Of a stretch of 38,270 bases of DNA, positions 1 through 8,710 are shown one piece after another. Each line of letters starts with the position of its first letter. The first letter of the stretch is position 1. Source of the stretch: Candidatus Kapaibacterium sp. (lineage in GTDB: Bacteria; Bacteroidota; Ignavibacteria; Kapaibacteriales; Kapaibacteriaceae); the NCBI GenBank assembly GCA_018882895.1, contig VERF01000018.1, positions 1-38,270 on the forward strand, read 5' to 3'. A program made the position numbers and the translations under genes. The notes under the pieces were generated by a model that ran no database searches, was not told where the DNA came from, and saw only the letters and a list, made by a program, of their open reading frames with translations.

Positions 1-468
1 GCGTATGACGTGAGAGAGATCCGTGATGCCTCATACATGTGGTCGGCAATCGGCGGTACGCTGCAGACGAATCCGACCTTGGCGACGGCGATCGTCAAGT
101 GGAACGAATCAGATACCGCGGGCACTCTTGTGCTGACGCGCACATTCCCCGGAGGATGCAAGGACGAAACGCGGATCGCCGTGACCTTGCCCGTGTTGGT
201 GTCGGTCGATGAGCCGCGCGACGATGATGCGGCATCTTTCGATTCACCTCGCGTGATGCCCAATCCGGCAAACGACCTTGTGAGGTTGATGGTGCCAATG
301 TCGGCCTCCGTCGAGATCGTTGACATTCATGGGCGGAGTGTTCTAGTTCGGGACGTGGCCTCCGGTACTCACGACGTGGACGTGTCGGCCCTTGCGCAGG
401 GTACGTACTACGTTCGGTTCATCATGCCGATGGCCACACACGTTGCGGCTCTTACGATTCGACGCTGA
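1..468 (+). CDS. T9SS cargo protein, C-terminal part (5' end outside window)
   Basis: The frame is open from the first base, so the gene starts upstream. The visible 155 residues hold part of a beta-rich PKD/Ig-like segment (a tryptophan near the start and a GC pair before the linker) and then a last stretch of about 75 residues that looks like a type A type IX secretion sorting domain: it begins VMPNPANDLVRL, continues with VEIVDIHGRSV and ends with GTYYVRF and a basic tail. In this family the domain targets a folded periplasmic protein to the T9SS translocon and is then cleaved or anchored. The function of the missing N-terminal part cannot be judged. The stop lies 10 bp before the next gene. 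Confidence 0.8.
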   Translation, partial: AYDVREIRDASYMWSAIGGTLQTNPTLATAIVKWNESDTAGTLVLTRTFPGGCKDETRIAVTLPVLVSVDEPRDDDAASFDSPRVMPNPANDLVRLMVPMSASVEIVDIHGRSVLVRDVASGTHDVDVSALAQGTYYVRFIMPMATHVAALTIRR

Positions 469-478
469 CGAGGCATTG

Positions 479-955
479 ATGTTCACGATCCCGCAGGCTG
501 ATTCCGATCCCTCGGTGTTGCGCAGTTCAATTCTGCAGACGGTTGACAACGTGACCCACGGCGAGACGGATCTGATTGCCAACTGTGCCAACGTTGCGTC
601 GGTCCTTTATCACATGTTGGCAGACGTCAACTGGGCCGGGTTCTATCTCTACAAACAGGATGAGCTTGTGCTCGGCCCCTTTCACGGCAAGCCCGCCTGC
701 ATTCGGATCGCGCTCGGCAGAGGGGTGTGTGGCACGGCTGCTCGTCAGAGGCGTACGGTTGTGGTGCCCGACGTGGAGGCGTTCCCCGGACACATCGCCT
801 GTGATTCGGCAAGCCGAAGTGAGGTCGTGGTACCCATGCTTCGGGACGGTGTGCTGATCGGTGTGCTGGATGTCGACAGTCCGGTGCCGGACCGTTTCAG
901 CACCGATGACGTTGCGCTGCTCGAGAGTATCGCTTGCCTCATCATGTCACGTTAA
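479..955 (+). CDS. msrC: Free methionine-(R)-sulfoxide reductase, GAF fold
   Basis: 158-residue single GAF-domain protein of the fRMsr (YebR/MsrC) family, which reduces free methionine-R-sulfoxide in the cytoplasm with thioredoxin as donor. The family signatures are visible: NWAGFYLY near residue 51, GPFHGKPACIRI (Cys74), GVCGTAA (Cys84) and HIACDSASRSEVVVP (Cys108), followed by GVLIGVLDVDS. Cys84 and Cys108 match the redox pair of the Escherichia coli enzyme and Cys74 the third conserved cysteine. The ATG at 479 is chosen because it starts just before the GAF fold and 10 bp after the previous stop; the frame is open further upstream, but that part is antisense-like junk over the previous gene. 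One GCCCCYT word lies inside at 675. Confidence 0.9.
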   Translation: MFTIPQADSDPSVLRSSILQTVDNVTHGETDLIANCANVASVLYHMLADVNWAGFYLYKQDELVLGPFHGKPACIRIALGRGVCGTAARQRRTVVVPDVEAFPGHIACDSASRSEVVVPMLRDGVLIGVLDVDSPVPDRFSTDDVALLESIACLIMSR

Positions 956-980
956 GCCCCCTGACATGCTCGAAGGGGGC
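956..980. promoter_or_regulatory. Inverted pair of the GCCCCCT word between msrC and the next gene
   Basis: GCCCCCT (956-962) and its reverse complement AGGGGGC (974-980) form a perfect 7-bp stem with an 11-base loop. The left arm touches the msrC stop codon and the right arm touches the next ATG. There is no T-run, so it is not a standard terminator. The same word is dispersed through the window, so the hairpin may be a by-product of that pattern or a weak translation or transcript-end control. Confidence 0.5.
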
Positions 981-2633
981 ATGCGCAGCCCTCTATTTTT
1001 TGTCCTCTTCCTGCTCGCGTGCCGCTTGCCGGCACAGACGCAGATCATCATCACCGAGGTTCATCCGACGCCTGCTTCGGGTGAGCCGGAGTGGATCGAA
1101 GTGGCGAACCTCCACGATCGCCCGGCAACGATGCGGGCGTGGTACGTCTGCGACAACCGCACGTGCATGCCACTTTCCGACGTCACAATTGCGGCAGGGG
1201 GCTTGCTGGTCATCACATCCGATGCCGAGGCCCTTTCCGAAAGTCGCTACGTGCCAGGCACGACCACGGTCATCGAGTGTCGACTGCCGTCGCTAAACAA
1301 TTCGGTCGATCGTGTGGAACTACGTTCGGCAGACTCTGCGGTGATAGACTCGGTAACCTATGACGTCCGGCGTCATATCCGCGGCCGAAGCATCGAGCGC
1401 TGCGGACAGTGGGAGGGCGGCAAGATCATCTACGGCTCAACCTGGGCAGCATCCATGCAGCGAGATAGTGCAAGCTGCGGAGTGCTGAACTCGTGCATCA
1501 CACTTCCGAATGATCTGCGGGTCATGCCCATCATCGTCGGAGATTCGTCACTCCTGATCGCGATACGCAACAGCGGTGCACAAACATCCGAGCCGCGTCG
1601 CTACAATGTCAGACTTGGAGATTTCCGCTCAGGGGGCATGCTTCGACCTCTCGAGCCGGGCAGGAGTTTTGAGTTCGTCATCGAGCGCTCGATGATGAGC
1701 CAGCGCGCGGAGGTGCACCAGACCATGCTTGCCGTGAGCATCGACGGGGGCGACGACCGTCCGGAGAACGATACGGCCGAGAGCACGATCACGCTGCCGC
1801 CGCTGCCGGGTCGGCTTACAATCTCCGAGATCATGGCCGAGCCCGACGATCGGCAATCTGAATACATCGAGATCTGGAACGGAACCGGCCAACGCGTCGA
1901 TCTTGCCGGCTGGAGCATCGGCGATGCTTCGGGACGCCGATGCCTCATCCTGCCCCCCGCCGCCGTGCTTCCCAACGCATACCTGGCGGTTGGCGCCGAC
2001 AGTGCGGTGGGAAGTATGGCAGAGGTTGGTAACTGGACGCTGATGCGACCTGCCCTGAACGTCAACGCCGTTTCCGACACGGTCGCTCTTCGGACGCCGG
2101 AGGGTCTGGAGGTCGATCGCACGCCGTACGATAAGGACTCCCATGCCGACATCCTTACGACACGTGGACGCTCGCTGGAAAGGCGCGCACCCTGGAGCGC
2201 ATCGGTGGACGTGGCGGCTTGGACAACGTGCACACATCCGTCAGGGGGCACGCCGGGTCGGCCGAACAGCATCGGCCGTCCACCGGCGATCATCAGTGGT
2301 ATGAAGAGCTGGCCCGACCCATGTTCGGCTGACGAATCATCGGTCGCCTATCCGTGCATCATCTCGTGGCAGCAGACCATTGAACAGGGCATCGGACGTC
2401 TGCGAATATTCAGACTTGATGGGGTGCAGGTGGCCGAGGTCCTCAACGGCGAGCTCATCGGACAATCGGGTGCCGTGGTTTGGGACGTGAGGGACGCTGC
2501 AACGGGCATGGCGGTTGCGATCGGATCGTACGTTGCCGTTCTGGAATGCACATCCCTTACGACCCCAGAGCAGCATGTTGACCGGTGCCTGATCAACGTT
2601 GGTGAGAGTGCCTTTGTACCCGGAAAAAGATAA
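981..2633 (+). CDS. Secreted protein with two lamin-tail domains
   Basis: 550 residues from ATG 981. The start is set by a clear signal peptide, MRSPLFFVLFLLACRLPAQ, although the frame is open 120 bp further upstream. Two lamin-tail (LTD) domains are recognisable. The first begins right after the signal (IIITEVHPTPASGEPEWIEV). The second lies in the middle (LTISEIMAEPDDRQSEYIEI, then a DLAGWSIGD strand). Between them is a beta-rich CARDB-like segment. The C-terminus resembles FlgD-like or T9SS-associated beta domains (GAVVWDVRDAATG, then IGSYVAVLEC), but I do not see a canonical sorting motif. LTD proteins are cell-surface or extracellular and often sit beside nucleases or adhesins; the exact role is unknown. 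It holds three ARGGGGC words. Confidence 0.75.
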   Translation: MRSPLFFVLFLLACRLPAQTQIIITEVHPTPASGEPEWIEVANLHDRPATMRAWYVCDNRTCMPLSDVTIAAGGLLVITSDAEALSESRYVPGTTTVIECRLPSLNNSVDRVELRSADSAVIDSVTYDVRRHIRGRSIERCGQWEGGKIIYGSTWAASMQRDSASCGVLNSCITLPNDLRVMPIIVGDSSLLIAIRNSGAQTSEPRRYNVRLGDFRSGGMLRPLEPGRSFEFVIERSMMSQRAEVHQTMLAVSIDGGDDRPENDTAESTITLPPLPGRLTISEIMAEPDDRQSEYIEIWNGTGQRVDLAGWSIGDASGRRCLILPPAAVLPNAYLAVGADSAVGSMAEVGNWTLMRPALNVNAVSDTVALRTPEGLEVDRTPYDKDSHADILTTRGRSLERRAPWSASVDVAAWTTCTHPSGGTPGRPNSIGRPPAIISGMKSWPDPCSADESSVAYPCIISWQQTIEQGIGRLRIFRLDGVQVAEVLNGELIGQSGAVVWDVRDAATGMAVAIGSYVAVLECTSLTTPEQHVDRCLINVGESAFVPGKR

Positions 2634-2657
2634 CACGGCAGTGCACGAAACGATCGG

Positions 2658-2665
2658 TAGCTTCG
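2658..2665 (+). promoter_or_regulatory. Possible -7 element (TAGCTTCG) for ppk1
   Basis: TAGCTTCG matches the TAnnTTCG variant seen before asd and murC. It sits 15 bp before the ppk1 ATG in the 47-bp gap after the lamin-tail gene. No clear -33 box is visible. This is weaker than the other promoter calls. Confidence 0.35.
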
Positions 2666-2680
2666 TGCTTCGAGGCACGT

Positions 2681-4822
2681 ATGAAGACCACACCACAACG
2701 ACGTCGATCATCCAACCGAACCGCTCAGCCCCTTTCCAGCGAAACTCTCGGCACCTTGCGGCAGGAGGTCGACCTGCATGACGAGGATCTCTACCTTAAC
2801 CGTGAGCTGTCTTGGATCGAGTTCAACAAGCGTGTTCTGGATGAGGCCGAGGATGCAACCCATCCGCTTCTGGAGAGACTGAAGTTTCTGTCGATCTTCT
2901 CGACTAACCTTGATGAGTTCTTCATGATCCGGGTTGCCGGACTTCAGGAGCAGATCACTTCGGGTGTTACCGACCTTTCGGAAGACGGCATGCCGCCGCA
3001 GGATCAGATCCGCGAGATCCGGTCGCGACTGCTGCCCCTATACAAGCGTCAGGCGTCGATATGGAAAGAGTCGGTAAAGCCCGCCCTGATCAAGGAGGGC
3101 ATTGTAATCCATTCGTTCAGCGATCTGACCAAGCAGGAACGTTCGGAGATCGAGACGGATTTCGTCGACAACATCCTGCCGGTACTCACGCCCCTTGCTC
3201 TCGACCCGGGACACCCGTTTCCGAGACTGCTCAACCGATCGCTGACGGTTGCCTTTGTGCTCTATGACGAGGTAGCTGACGATGATGAGTCAAAGGTGGC
3301 CGTGGTGCAGCTTCCGTCGGCATTGCCGCGCCTGATGAAGCTGCCGCGAACGGGCGGACATCATTACGTTCTGCTTGAGGACATCATTCGTGCCCATGCC
3401 GGCATTCTGTTCCCCGGACACCGCATCGCCGAGAGTCACCTCTTCCGCGTCACCCGCGATGCCGACGTCGAGATCGCTGAAGATGAAGCCAATGACCTCA
3501 TCACGGCAGTTGCCGAGGGGATACGTCAGCGCCGATGGGGCACCGACGCGGTCCGCATGGAGGTTGCCTCCGATATGCCCAAGGGGCTGATGCAGTTCTT
3601 CACGCGGGCTTTGGAGCTCGATGTCAGCGACGTCTATCCGGTGGACATTCCGCTCAATCTGCAGGACTTTCTTGCACTGTTGCAGCTCGATAAGAGGAAG
3701 CTCAAGGACGCCCCCTTCAACTCCCGCGTTCTACCGGAGTTCGAGGTCGACGGGGTGAGTATCTTCGATACGCTCAAGGAGCGCGATCTTCTGGTGCACC
3801 ATCCGTTCGACTCGTTCAGCAATTCCGTTGTGAAGTTCATTGAATCAGCTGTGGACGACCCCAATGTGCTTGCCATCAAGATCACCTTGTATCGGGCGGG
3901 GGGCCGATCACCGGTGATCGACGCGCTGAAGCGCGCCGCAAGCATGGGAAAGAACGTGACGGCCTTTGTGGAGCTCAAGGCACGTTTCGACGAAGAGACC
4001 AACATCGCCTGGGCGCGAGCGCTTGAGCAGGCAGGCGTGCATGTTGTCTATGGTGTGATGGGGCTGAAGGTCCACTGCAAGGTATGCCTGGTGATCCGCA
4101 AGGAAGGTCGCCAAGTGCTGACCTATGCTCACGTGGCTACCGGGAACTACAACCTCTCGACGAGCCGACTTTATACCGACGTTGGGATCTTCACGGGGCG
4201 GCAGGAATTGGAGCGTGACTTCGTGCACCTGTTCAACCTGCTGACGGGCTACTCCCGTCACGCGCAGTGGCAGCACCTTGCTGTTGCACCCCTTAACCTG
4301 CGCGAGACCTTCATCGCTCACATTGAGCGCGAGATTGAACATCAGAAGGCCGGACGTCAGGGATACATCATCGCCAAGATGAATGCCCTGATCGACGCGA
4401 AGATCATTCGAGCACTATATCAAGCGTCAATGGCAGGGGTGAAGATCGACCTCATCGTGCGTGGCGTTTGCTGCCTGCGGCCCGGAATCGCCGGCGTCAG
4501 CGAGAACATCACCGTGCGTTCCATTCTCGATCGATTCCTTGAGCACAGCCGAGTTTTCTGGTTCCGAAACGGGGGAGAGGAAACGGTCTACATCTCCAGT
4601 GCCGACTGGATGCCGCGGAACATGGAACGTCGCGTGGAGATCGCCTTCCCGGTTCTGGATCGGCGTGTAAAAAAGAAGCTCCGCGACCTCCTCACGAGGT
4701 ATCTCGAGGATAACGTCAAGGCTCGTCTGCTGCAGTCGGACGGTTCGTATGTTCGCCTCAGTCCGAGCACGCAGCCCGTGCGCGTGCAAGCCGAACTTCT
4801 TGCGCAGCTCAAACGCCGATGA
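2681..4822 (+). CDS. ppk1: Polyphosphate kinase 1
   Basis: 713 residues, normal for PPK1, which reversibly polymerises the gamma phosphate of ATP into polyphosphate via a phosphohistidine. After about 35 basic, low-complexity residues the N domain starts (LYLNRELSWIEFNKRVLDEA). The head domain is followed by HPFDSFSNSVVKFI and the two phospholipase-D-like catalytic domains (KITLYRAGGRSPVIDAL; VELKARFDEETNIAWARALE). His465 in GLKVHCKVCLV is the expected autophosphorylated residue, and His622 in RFLEHSRVFWF the second conserved histidine. HVATGNYNLSTSRLYTDVG is also typical. The stop overlaps the next start (ATGA), so it is translationally coupled to the permease gene. No exopolyphosphatase gene is nearby. 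Confidence 0.95.
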   Translation: MKTTPQRRRSSNRTAQPLSSETLGTLRQEVDLHDEDLYLNRELSWIEFNKRVLDEAEDATHPLLERLKFLSIFSTNLDEFFMIRVAGLQEQITSGVTDLSEDGMPPQDQIREIRSRLLPLYKRQASIWKESVKPALIKEGIVIHSFSDLTKQERSEIETDFVDNILPVLTPLALDPGHPFPRLLNRSLTVAFVLYDEVADDDESKVAVVQLPSALPRLMKLPRTGGHHYVLLEDIIRAHAGILFPGHRIAESHLFRVTRDADVEIAEDEANDLITAVAEGIRQRRWGTDAVRMEVASDMPKGLMQFFTRALELDVSDVYPVDIPLNLQDFLALLQLDKRKLKDAPFNSRVLPEFEVDGVSIFDTLKERDLLVHHPFDSFSNSVVKFIESAVDDPNVLAIKITLYRAGGRSPVIDALKRAASMGKNVTAFVELKARFDEETNIAWARALEQAGVHVVYGVMGLKVHCKVCLVIRKEGRQVLTYAHVATGNYNLSTSRLYTDVGIFTGRQELERDFVHLFNLLTGYSRHAQWQHLAVAPLNLRETFIAHIEREIEHQKAGRQGYIIAKMNALIDAKIIRALYQASMAGVKIDLIVRGVCCLRPGIAGVSENITVRSILDRFLEHSRVFWFRNGGEETVYISSADWMPRNMERRVEIAFPVLDRRVKKKLRDLLTRYLEDNVKARLLQSDGSYVRLSPSTQPVRVQAELLAQLKRR

Positions 4823-6009
4823 ACATCGACCTTACGATCGCCCTTCGCTACCTGCGGCCCCGCCGCTTCTCGTTCATCGGACTCATCGGCATTCTGTCGG
4901 GCATCGGCATCGTTCTCGGCACAGCGGCTCTGATCATCGTCATGTCGCTCTTCAATGGCTTTCGGGATGTGGCGCATGAGCTCATGACGTCGTTCGGGCC
5001 GCACATACGGGTTACATCCACTACGAGCGCTCCCATCGATGGTGCCTCACGCGGATGGTCGCCGATTTGGCGCACATCACTCGTGGTCCAAGCACCTCAG
5101 GGCACATCGGTCGTGCAGGGTCTGGGCATTTCGGCTGATGATGAGCCGACGCTTCGGTCGCTCACCAAGGCCCTCGTAGGTGGTCGCGTGTCTCCGGCCT
5201 ATAGGGACGGTGTGGCCGGCGCCATCGTCAGCTCCGGCGTAGCACAGTCATTGAATCTCTACCTTGGTGACACGCTCAGGATCGTCAGTCCGAGGCAGGT
5301 TGAGTCGGCACTAACGATGATGACGCTTCCCTTGGGCACGCCGATCATTGTTACAGGTGTGTTTCAGTCGAATGCCTCGCGCGAGGTCGACGCGGCAACC
5401 ATCTACGTGCTTTCCGATGTCATCAAGCCCCTTACCGGCAGGGTCGAGCCCACCGAGTGGCACGTCCGGATCCCACAGCCGGAGAGTGCCGAAGGCATGG
5501 CGTCTCAGATCGCGGCATCACTGGGGTCGGGTGTGCGCGTCGAAACATGGCAGCAGATGAACCGTGGCGTCTATGACACCATGCGTCTTGAGCGACTCGG
5601 TTCGTTCATCGTTCTGATGCTGATCATCATCGTTGCCGCCTTCAGCATCCTTGTGTCGCTCACCATGGGTGTGGTCGAAAAGCGTCACGACATTGCGATG
5701 CTCAAGACCATGGGGTTGACCAATGCGATGGTTGCTCGCGTCTACGTTTGGCAGGGCCTTTTCATCGGCCTTGTGAGCGTGGGACTCGGTACTGCCATCG
5801 GCCTTGCGGCCTGTTATGGACAGCAGACATTCCAGTGGATCAGTTTCGACATGTCTCAAGGTTACCTGATCCCGGCTCTACCGCTGCGGGTGCTGACCTC
5901 CGATGTGCTGGCCATTGCCGTTTCGGCCATCGTGGTGGCCTCGTGTGCGGCGATCTATCCGGCAAGACGTGCCGCGGCCTTGGAGCTGATCTCGTCACAT
6001 ACCCGATAG
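4819..6009 (+). CDS. LolC/LolE-like ABC transporter permease (FtsX fold)
   Basis: 396-residue MacB/FtsX-type permease of the LolCE family, which in diderms extracts lipoproteins from the inner membrane for transfer to LolA. The topology fits: a first membrane helix at about 17-44 (SFIGLIGILSGIGIVLGTAAL), a large periplasmic domain, then three helices near 262-288, 310-335 and 365-385. The sequence before helix 2 (NRGVYDTMRLERLGSFIVL) and EKRHDIAMLKTMGL after it are typical of LolC/E. The ATG overlaps the ppk1 stop by four bases. No LolD ATPase is adjacent, so the ATPase must be encoded elsewhere. The last 55 bp overlap the end of hemW on the opposite strand. Confidence 0.85.
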   Translation: MNIDLTIALRYLRPRRFSFIGLIGILSGIGIVLGTAALIIVMSLFNGFRDVAHELMTSFGPHIRVTSTTSAPIDGASRGWSPIWRTSLVVQAPQGTSVVQGLGISADDEPTLRSLTKALVGGRVSPAYRDGVAGAIVSSGVAQSLNLYLGDTLRIVSPRQVESALTMMTLPLGTPIIVTGVFQSNASREVDAATIYVLSDVIKPLTGRVEPTEWHVRIPQPESAEGMASQIAASLGSGVRVETWQQMNRGVYDTMRLERLGSFIVLMLIIIVAAFSILVSLTMGVVEKRHDIAMLKTMGLTNAMVARVYVWQGLFIGLVSVGLGTAIGLAACYGQQTFQWISFDMSQGYLIPALPLRVLTSDVLAIAVSAIVVASCAAIYPARRAAALELISSHTR

Positions 6010-7091
6010 CCCTCGGCTGTGAGCGAGAGTGTGTCGTCCCGATCCGTCACAAACCCTTCTTCGATCCAGTAGGTCAGGTCCGGCTGAAGTTTCGACCTGA
6101 TGTCGATGCCGAAGCGCGCGCTGACTTCGGCCGCGCGCAGTCCATCAGCGCGCAGATGAAGAAAGACGTGTTCCGTAAGAAGGTCCGATTCTGAAAGATG
6201 CTCATGGTTGGCTTCCGGCAGAGCCCCCTTCATGACGTGTTCGGTCCATGCACTCAGTGATCGGAAGTTCCAGTACCGCGTAGTTCCGACGAACCCGTGG
6301 GCACTCGGCCCCACGGCCAAATAGGGCTCTGCGTGCCAGTAGGTGAGATTGTGACGGCAACGGCGGCCCGGCCTTGCAAAGTTGCTCACCTCGTATTGCT
6401 CGTAGCCTGCACCCCGAAGAGTTGTGATCACGGTGTGATACATCTCGGCATCGACCTCTTCGGGAAGGGGCTTTACCCGACCTTTGAGCAGGTCTGCATA
6501 GAGGGGAGTGCCGTTTTCATAGATGAGCGAGTAGGCCGAGATGTGATCCGGATTCAGTTCGATCATGCGCCGCAGATTGTCACGAAGGGTATCAATGGTC
6601 TGTCCGGGCACGGCGAACATGAGGTCCATATTGACGTTCTCAAACCCAGCCTCGCGTGCCAGCTTCATGGCCTCCACGGCCTGGTCGGCATCGTGGATGC
6701 GGTCGAGAAATTCAAGCTCTGACGTCTGAAACGACTGCACGCCGAAGGACAGACGATTGATCCCGCATCGGCGGTATCCCTGCAGGCGCTCAAGGGTGAC
6801 AGTGCCGGGATTGCACTCCATGGTCCACTCGCAATCGTCAGCAAACGTGAAGTGTCCGCGCAGCAATGCCGTGATGGATCCGATCTCGTCAGGATGCAGC
6901 AGTGAGGGCGTCCCTCCTCCGAAGAACACCGAGGTGAACACGTGTCCCGTGCCGGCAGCTGCGCGCAGGTCGATCTCTCGCCGAAGGGTGTCGACGAATC
7001 GCGCAATATGCTCGGTTGATTCGATGCTGTAGAAGTCGCAGTATGAGCACTTCTTCTGGCAGAACGGCACATGAAGGTAGAGTCCAAACAT
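5955..7091 (-). CDS. hemW: HemW-like radical SAM protein
   Basis: 378 residues. The radical SAM cluster motif CQKKCSYC (Cys11, Cys15, Cys18) and the HemW-type HNLTYW motif are both present, together with GGGTPSLL and the LSFGVQSF strand. The family was long annotated as oxygen-independent coproporphyrinogen oxidase; characterised HemW proteins are heme chaperones. The ATG at 7091 is chosen over the GTG at 7094: it overlaps the signal peptidase stop by one base (TGATG) and begins directly with FGLYLHVPFC. It is the last gene of the lepA-lepB-lepB-hemW run. Its 3' end overlaps the lolC-like gene convergently by 55 bp. Confidence 0.88.
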   Translation of the reverse strand: MFGLYLHVPFCQKKCSYCDFYSIESTEHIARFVDTLRREIDLRAAAGTGHVFTSVFFGGGTPSLLHPDEIGSITALLRGHFTFADDCEWTMECNPGTVTLERLQGYRRCGINRLSFGVQSFQTSELEFLDRIHDADQAVEAMKLAREAGFENVNMDLMFAVPGQTIDTLRDNLRRMIELNPDHISAYSLIYENGTPLYADLLKGRVKPLPEEVDAEMYHTVITTLRGAGYEQYEVSNFARPGRRCRHNLTYWHAEPYLAVGPSAHGFVGTTRYWNFRSLSAWTEHVMKGALPEANHEHLSESDLLTEHVFLHLRADGLRAAEVSARFGIDIRSKLQPDLTYWIEEGFVTDRDDTLSLTAEGYRVCDEISSKAAARLAG

Positions 7092-7723
7092 CACTCGACC
7101 CTTTTGAGTATTCGGTTCCAGCGGATATGGGGCAGTGGGTTCTCTTCACTGCGTCCGCGTGACCAGTAGATGAACAGCGGCGCTCCGACGATTGCCTCGG
7201 TGGGTAGCAGTCCCCAGTAGCGGGAGTCAAATGAGTTTCTGCGATTATCGCCCAGCACAAAGACCGAATCAGCGCCAACGATGATCTCCACCGGACTTGT
7301 CTGAGAGGCAAGGATAGGGTCAGCCGGCACCTTGGCCGATGCCGGATCTGGCAGGGGGCGCCCGTTGATCCAAATGCCCTCGTGTGTGAGAGTGACGGTG
7401 TCGGATGGCAGGCCGATGACGCGCTTGACGTAGGTCTCTGCCTGCTGTGTGCTATCAGTGGCTCGTGAGAAGATCACCACATCGCCACGTCGTAGATCCC
7501 GGAACGTGTAGGCCAGCTTATTCACGATGATGTAGTCACCCGGTTGAAGGGTCTCCTCCATCGAGTGCGAGGGGATCTCAAATGCACCGATCACGAACAG
7601 GCGCAGCAACAGGGCAACGATGATCGCCACCAAGGCACTGGTGGCAATGTCCCTCCAGGTGATTTCCGTGAGCCCCTTGTCCGACATGGTAAATGATGAT
7701 CGTGGAGATGTCTGAGCGATCAT
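7091..7723 (-). CDS. lepB: Signal peptidase I (short form)
   Basis: 210 residues. Type I signal peptidases cleave Sec/Tat signal peptides at the outer face of the inner membrane with a Ser/Lys dyad. One N-terminal membrane helix (about 26-45) precedes IPSHSMEETL with nucleophile Ser54. The lysine is Lys100 in YVKRVIGLPSD, and box E is VLGDNRRNSFDSRYWG. The ATG at 7723 lies 7 bp after the stop of the other signal peptidase; an internal ATG at 7687 (MSDKGLTE) is the alternative. The 7723 start codon lies in the 3' arm of an RNA hairpin (7717-7744). Having two unlike signal peptidases in tandem suggests divided substrate sets, which is inference. Confidence 0.9.
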   Translation of the reverse strand: MIAQTSPRSSFTMSDKGLTEITWRDIATSALVAIIVALLLRLFVIGAFEIPSHSMEETLQPGDYIIVNKLAYTFRDLRRGDVVIFSRATDSTQQAETYVKRVIGLPSDTVTLTHEGIWINGRPLPDPASAKVPADPILASQTSPVEIIVGADSVFVLGDNRRNSFDSRYWGLLPTEAIVGAPLFIYWSRGRSEENPLPHIRWNRILKRVE

Positions 7724-7744
7724 CCGATCATCAGCGGATGATCG
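7717..7744 (-). promoter_or_regulatory. Hairpin spanning the lepB/lepB stop-start junction
   Basis: CGATCATCCG (7717-7726) and CGGATGATCG (7735-7744) are exact reverse complements with an 8-base loop. In the leftward mRNA the 5' arm is the last codons of the upstream signal peptidase, the loop carries its TGA stop and the 3' arm carries the AUG of the next gene. A ribosome finishing the first gene would open the stem. This arrangement fits stop-coupled reinitiation. Confidence 0.55.
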
Positions 7745-8699
7745 TGCCGATGCGGCTCCAGCGGATATTCTTCAGACGCTGCGTGAGTGTGAGCTTCCGT
7801 CCGTCGGGCGTTTCCACCGGCAAAGACCAGTAGACGACCATAGGCGTTCCAACGACGTCTTCCTCGGGAATGAAACCCCAGAAGCGGGAGTCGAGAGAGT
7901 TGTCGCGGTTGTCTCCCATGCCGAACACATAATCACGTTTGACGGTGTAGCTGGTTGCCGGCTTGCCGTCGATCGTGCGAAGGTCGGCGTTCACCTCGTG
8001 TCCTTCGCGTCCGATGAAGACGGCCCACTCGTTGAAATTCTCCGCTGTCAGCTGGATGACGTCTCCCTGCTTTGGGATGCGAATCGGTCCGTAATCATCG
8101 CGCGTATAGCCACGTCCGGCGGGGAACGTCGAGCTCCTGTCGGCCTCGCACACCATGGCACGCTGCTCAGGTGTCCAGCCCATGAACTGTGCGTTCTCGG
8201 GCAGACCATATTCCTTGCCATTGACAAACACTCTTCCGCGACGGATCTCCAGCACATCTCCGGCCACGGCGACGCACCGCTTGAGGTAATACTCGAAGGC
8301 GGCTGGCTTGACCACTTCGCGGTTGCCCGGAAACACGAACACGATCACGTCTCCCTGCTCCGGCTTGATCACCGGTGGGAGCTTGTAATAGGGCAGGGGC
8401 ATGTTCACGAACGGCACGATCTGCGGCGTTGATGGTCCGAAAACAAACTTATTGACGAACAGAAACTCACCGGCCAGAACTGTGCTTTCCATCGAACCGG
8501 TTGGGACGACGAATGACGCCAGGGCCAGGCCATTGATGATCGTTACGACCGTGAGTGACCAAACGATGGTGCGGACCCATGCGATGACGTGTTCTTTGAG
8601 GGTCTCCGGCTTTGGCGCATTCAAACGGTCGTGACGACGCTTCAACAGGAAAGCTCCAACGCGTCCCGTTCGGCCGTAGATGTTTTCGATAAGTGACAT
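7731..8699 (-). CDS. lepB: Signal peptidase I (long form)
   Basis: 322 residues from ATG 8699 (MSLIENIYGRTGRVGAFLLK). The start is set by the 11-bp gap after lepA; the open frame further upstream lies antisense-like over the lepA end. One membrane helix (about 42-63) precedes the nucleophile Ser69 in VVPTGSMESTVL. Lys140 in YYLKRCVAVAGD is the general base and VFGMGDNRDNSLDSRFWG is box E. Compared with its 210-residue neighbour it has a long insertion (about 145-250) between the lysine box and box E, as in long Bacteroidota/Chlorobiota signal peptidases. It is co-directional with lepA upstream and the short lepB downstream. Confidence 0.92.
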   Translation of the reverse strand: MSLIENIYGRTGRVGAFLLKRRHDRLNAPKPETLKEHVIAWVRTIVWSLTVVTIINGLALASFVVPTGSMESTVLAGEFLFVNKFVFGPSTPQIVPFVNMPLPYYKLPPVIKPEQGDVIVFVFPGNREVVKPAAFEYYLKRCVAVAGDVLEIRRGRVFVNGKEYGLPENAQFMGWTPEQRAMVCEADRSSTFPAGRGYTRDDYGPIRIPKQGDVIQLTAENFNEWAVFIGREGHEVNADLRTIDGKPATSYTVKRDYVFGMGDNRDNSLDSRFWGFIPEEDVVGTPMVVYWSLPVETPDGRKLTLTQRLKNIRWSRIGTIIR

Positions 8700-8710
8700 G
8701 GTGCGTGTGA

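Noticed and set aside
392-478. Upstream extension of msrC overlapping the previous gene
   Set aside because: The GAF fold is complete from ATG 479, and the extra residues are an out-of-frame reading of the T9SS sorting domain.
974-980. AGGGGGC before ATG 981 as a Shine-Dalgarno sequence
   Set aside because: It abuts the ATG with no spacer, and the same word is scattered 76 times in coding DNA in both orientations; other genes lack SD sequences.
5955-6009. Convergent overlap of hemW and the lolC-like gene as a frameshift or annotation error
   Set aside because: Both C-termini are of plausible length and sequence; a 55-bp tail-to-tail overlap fits the overall compaction.
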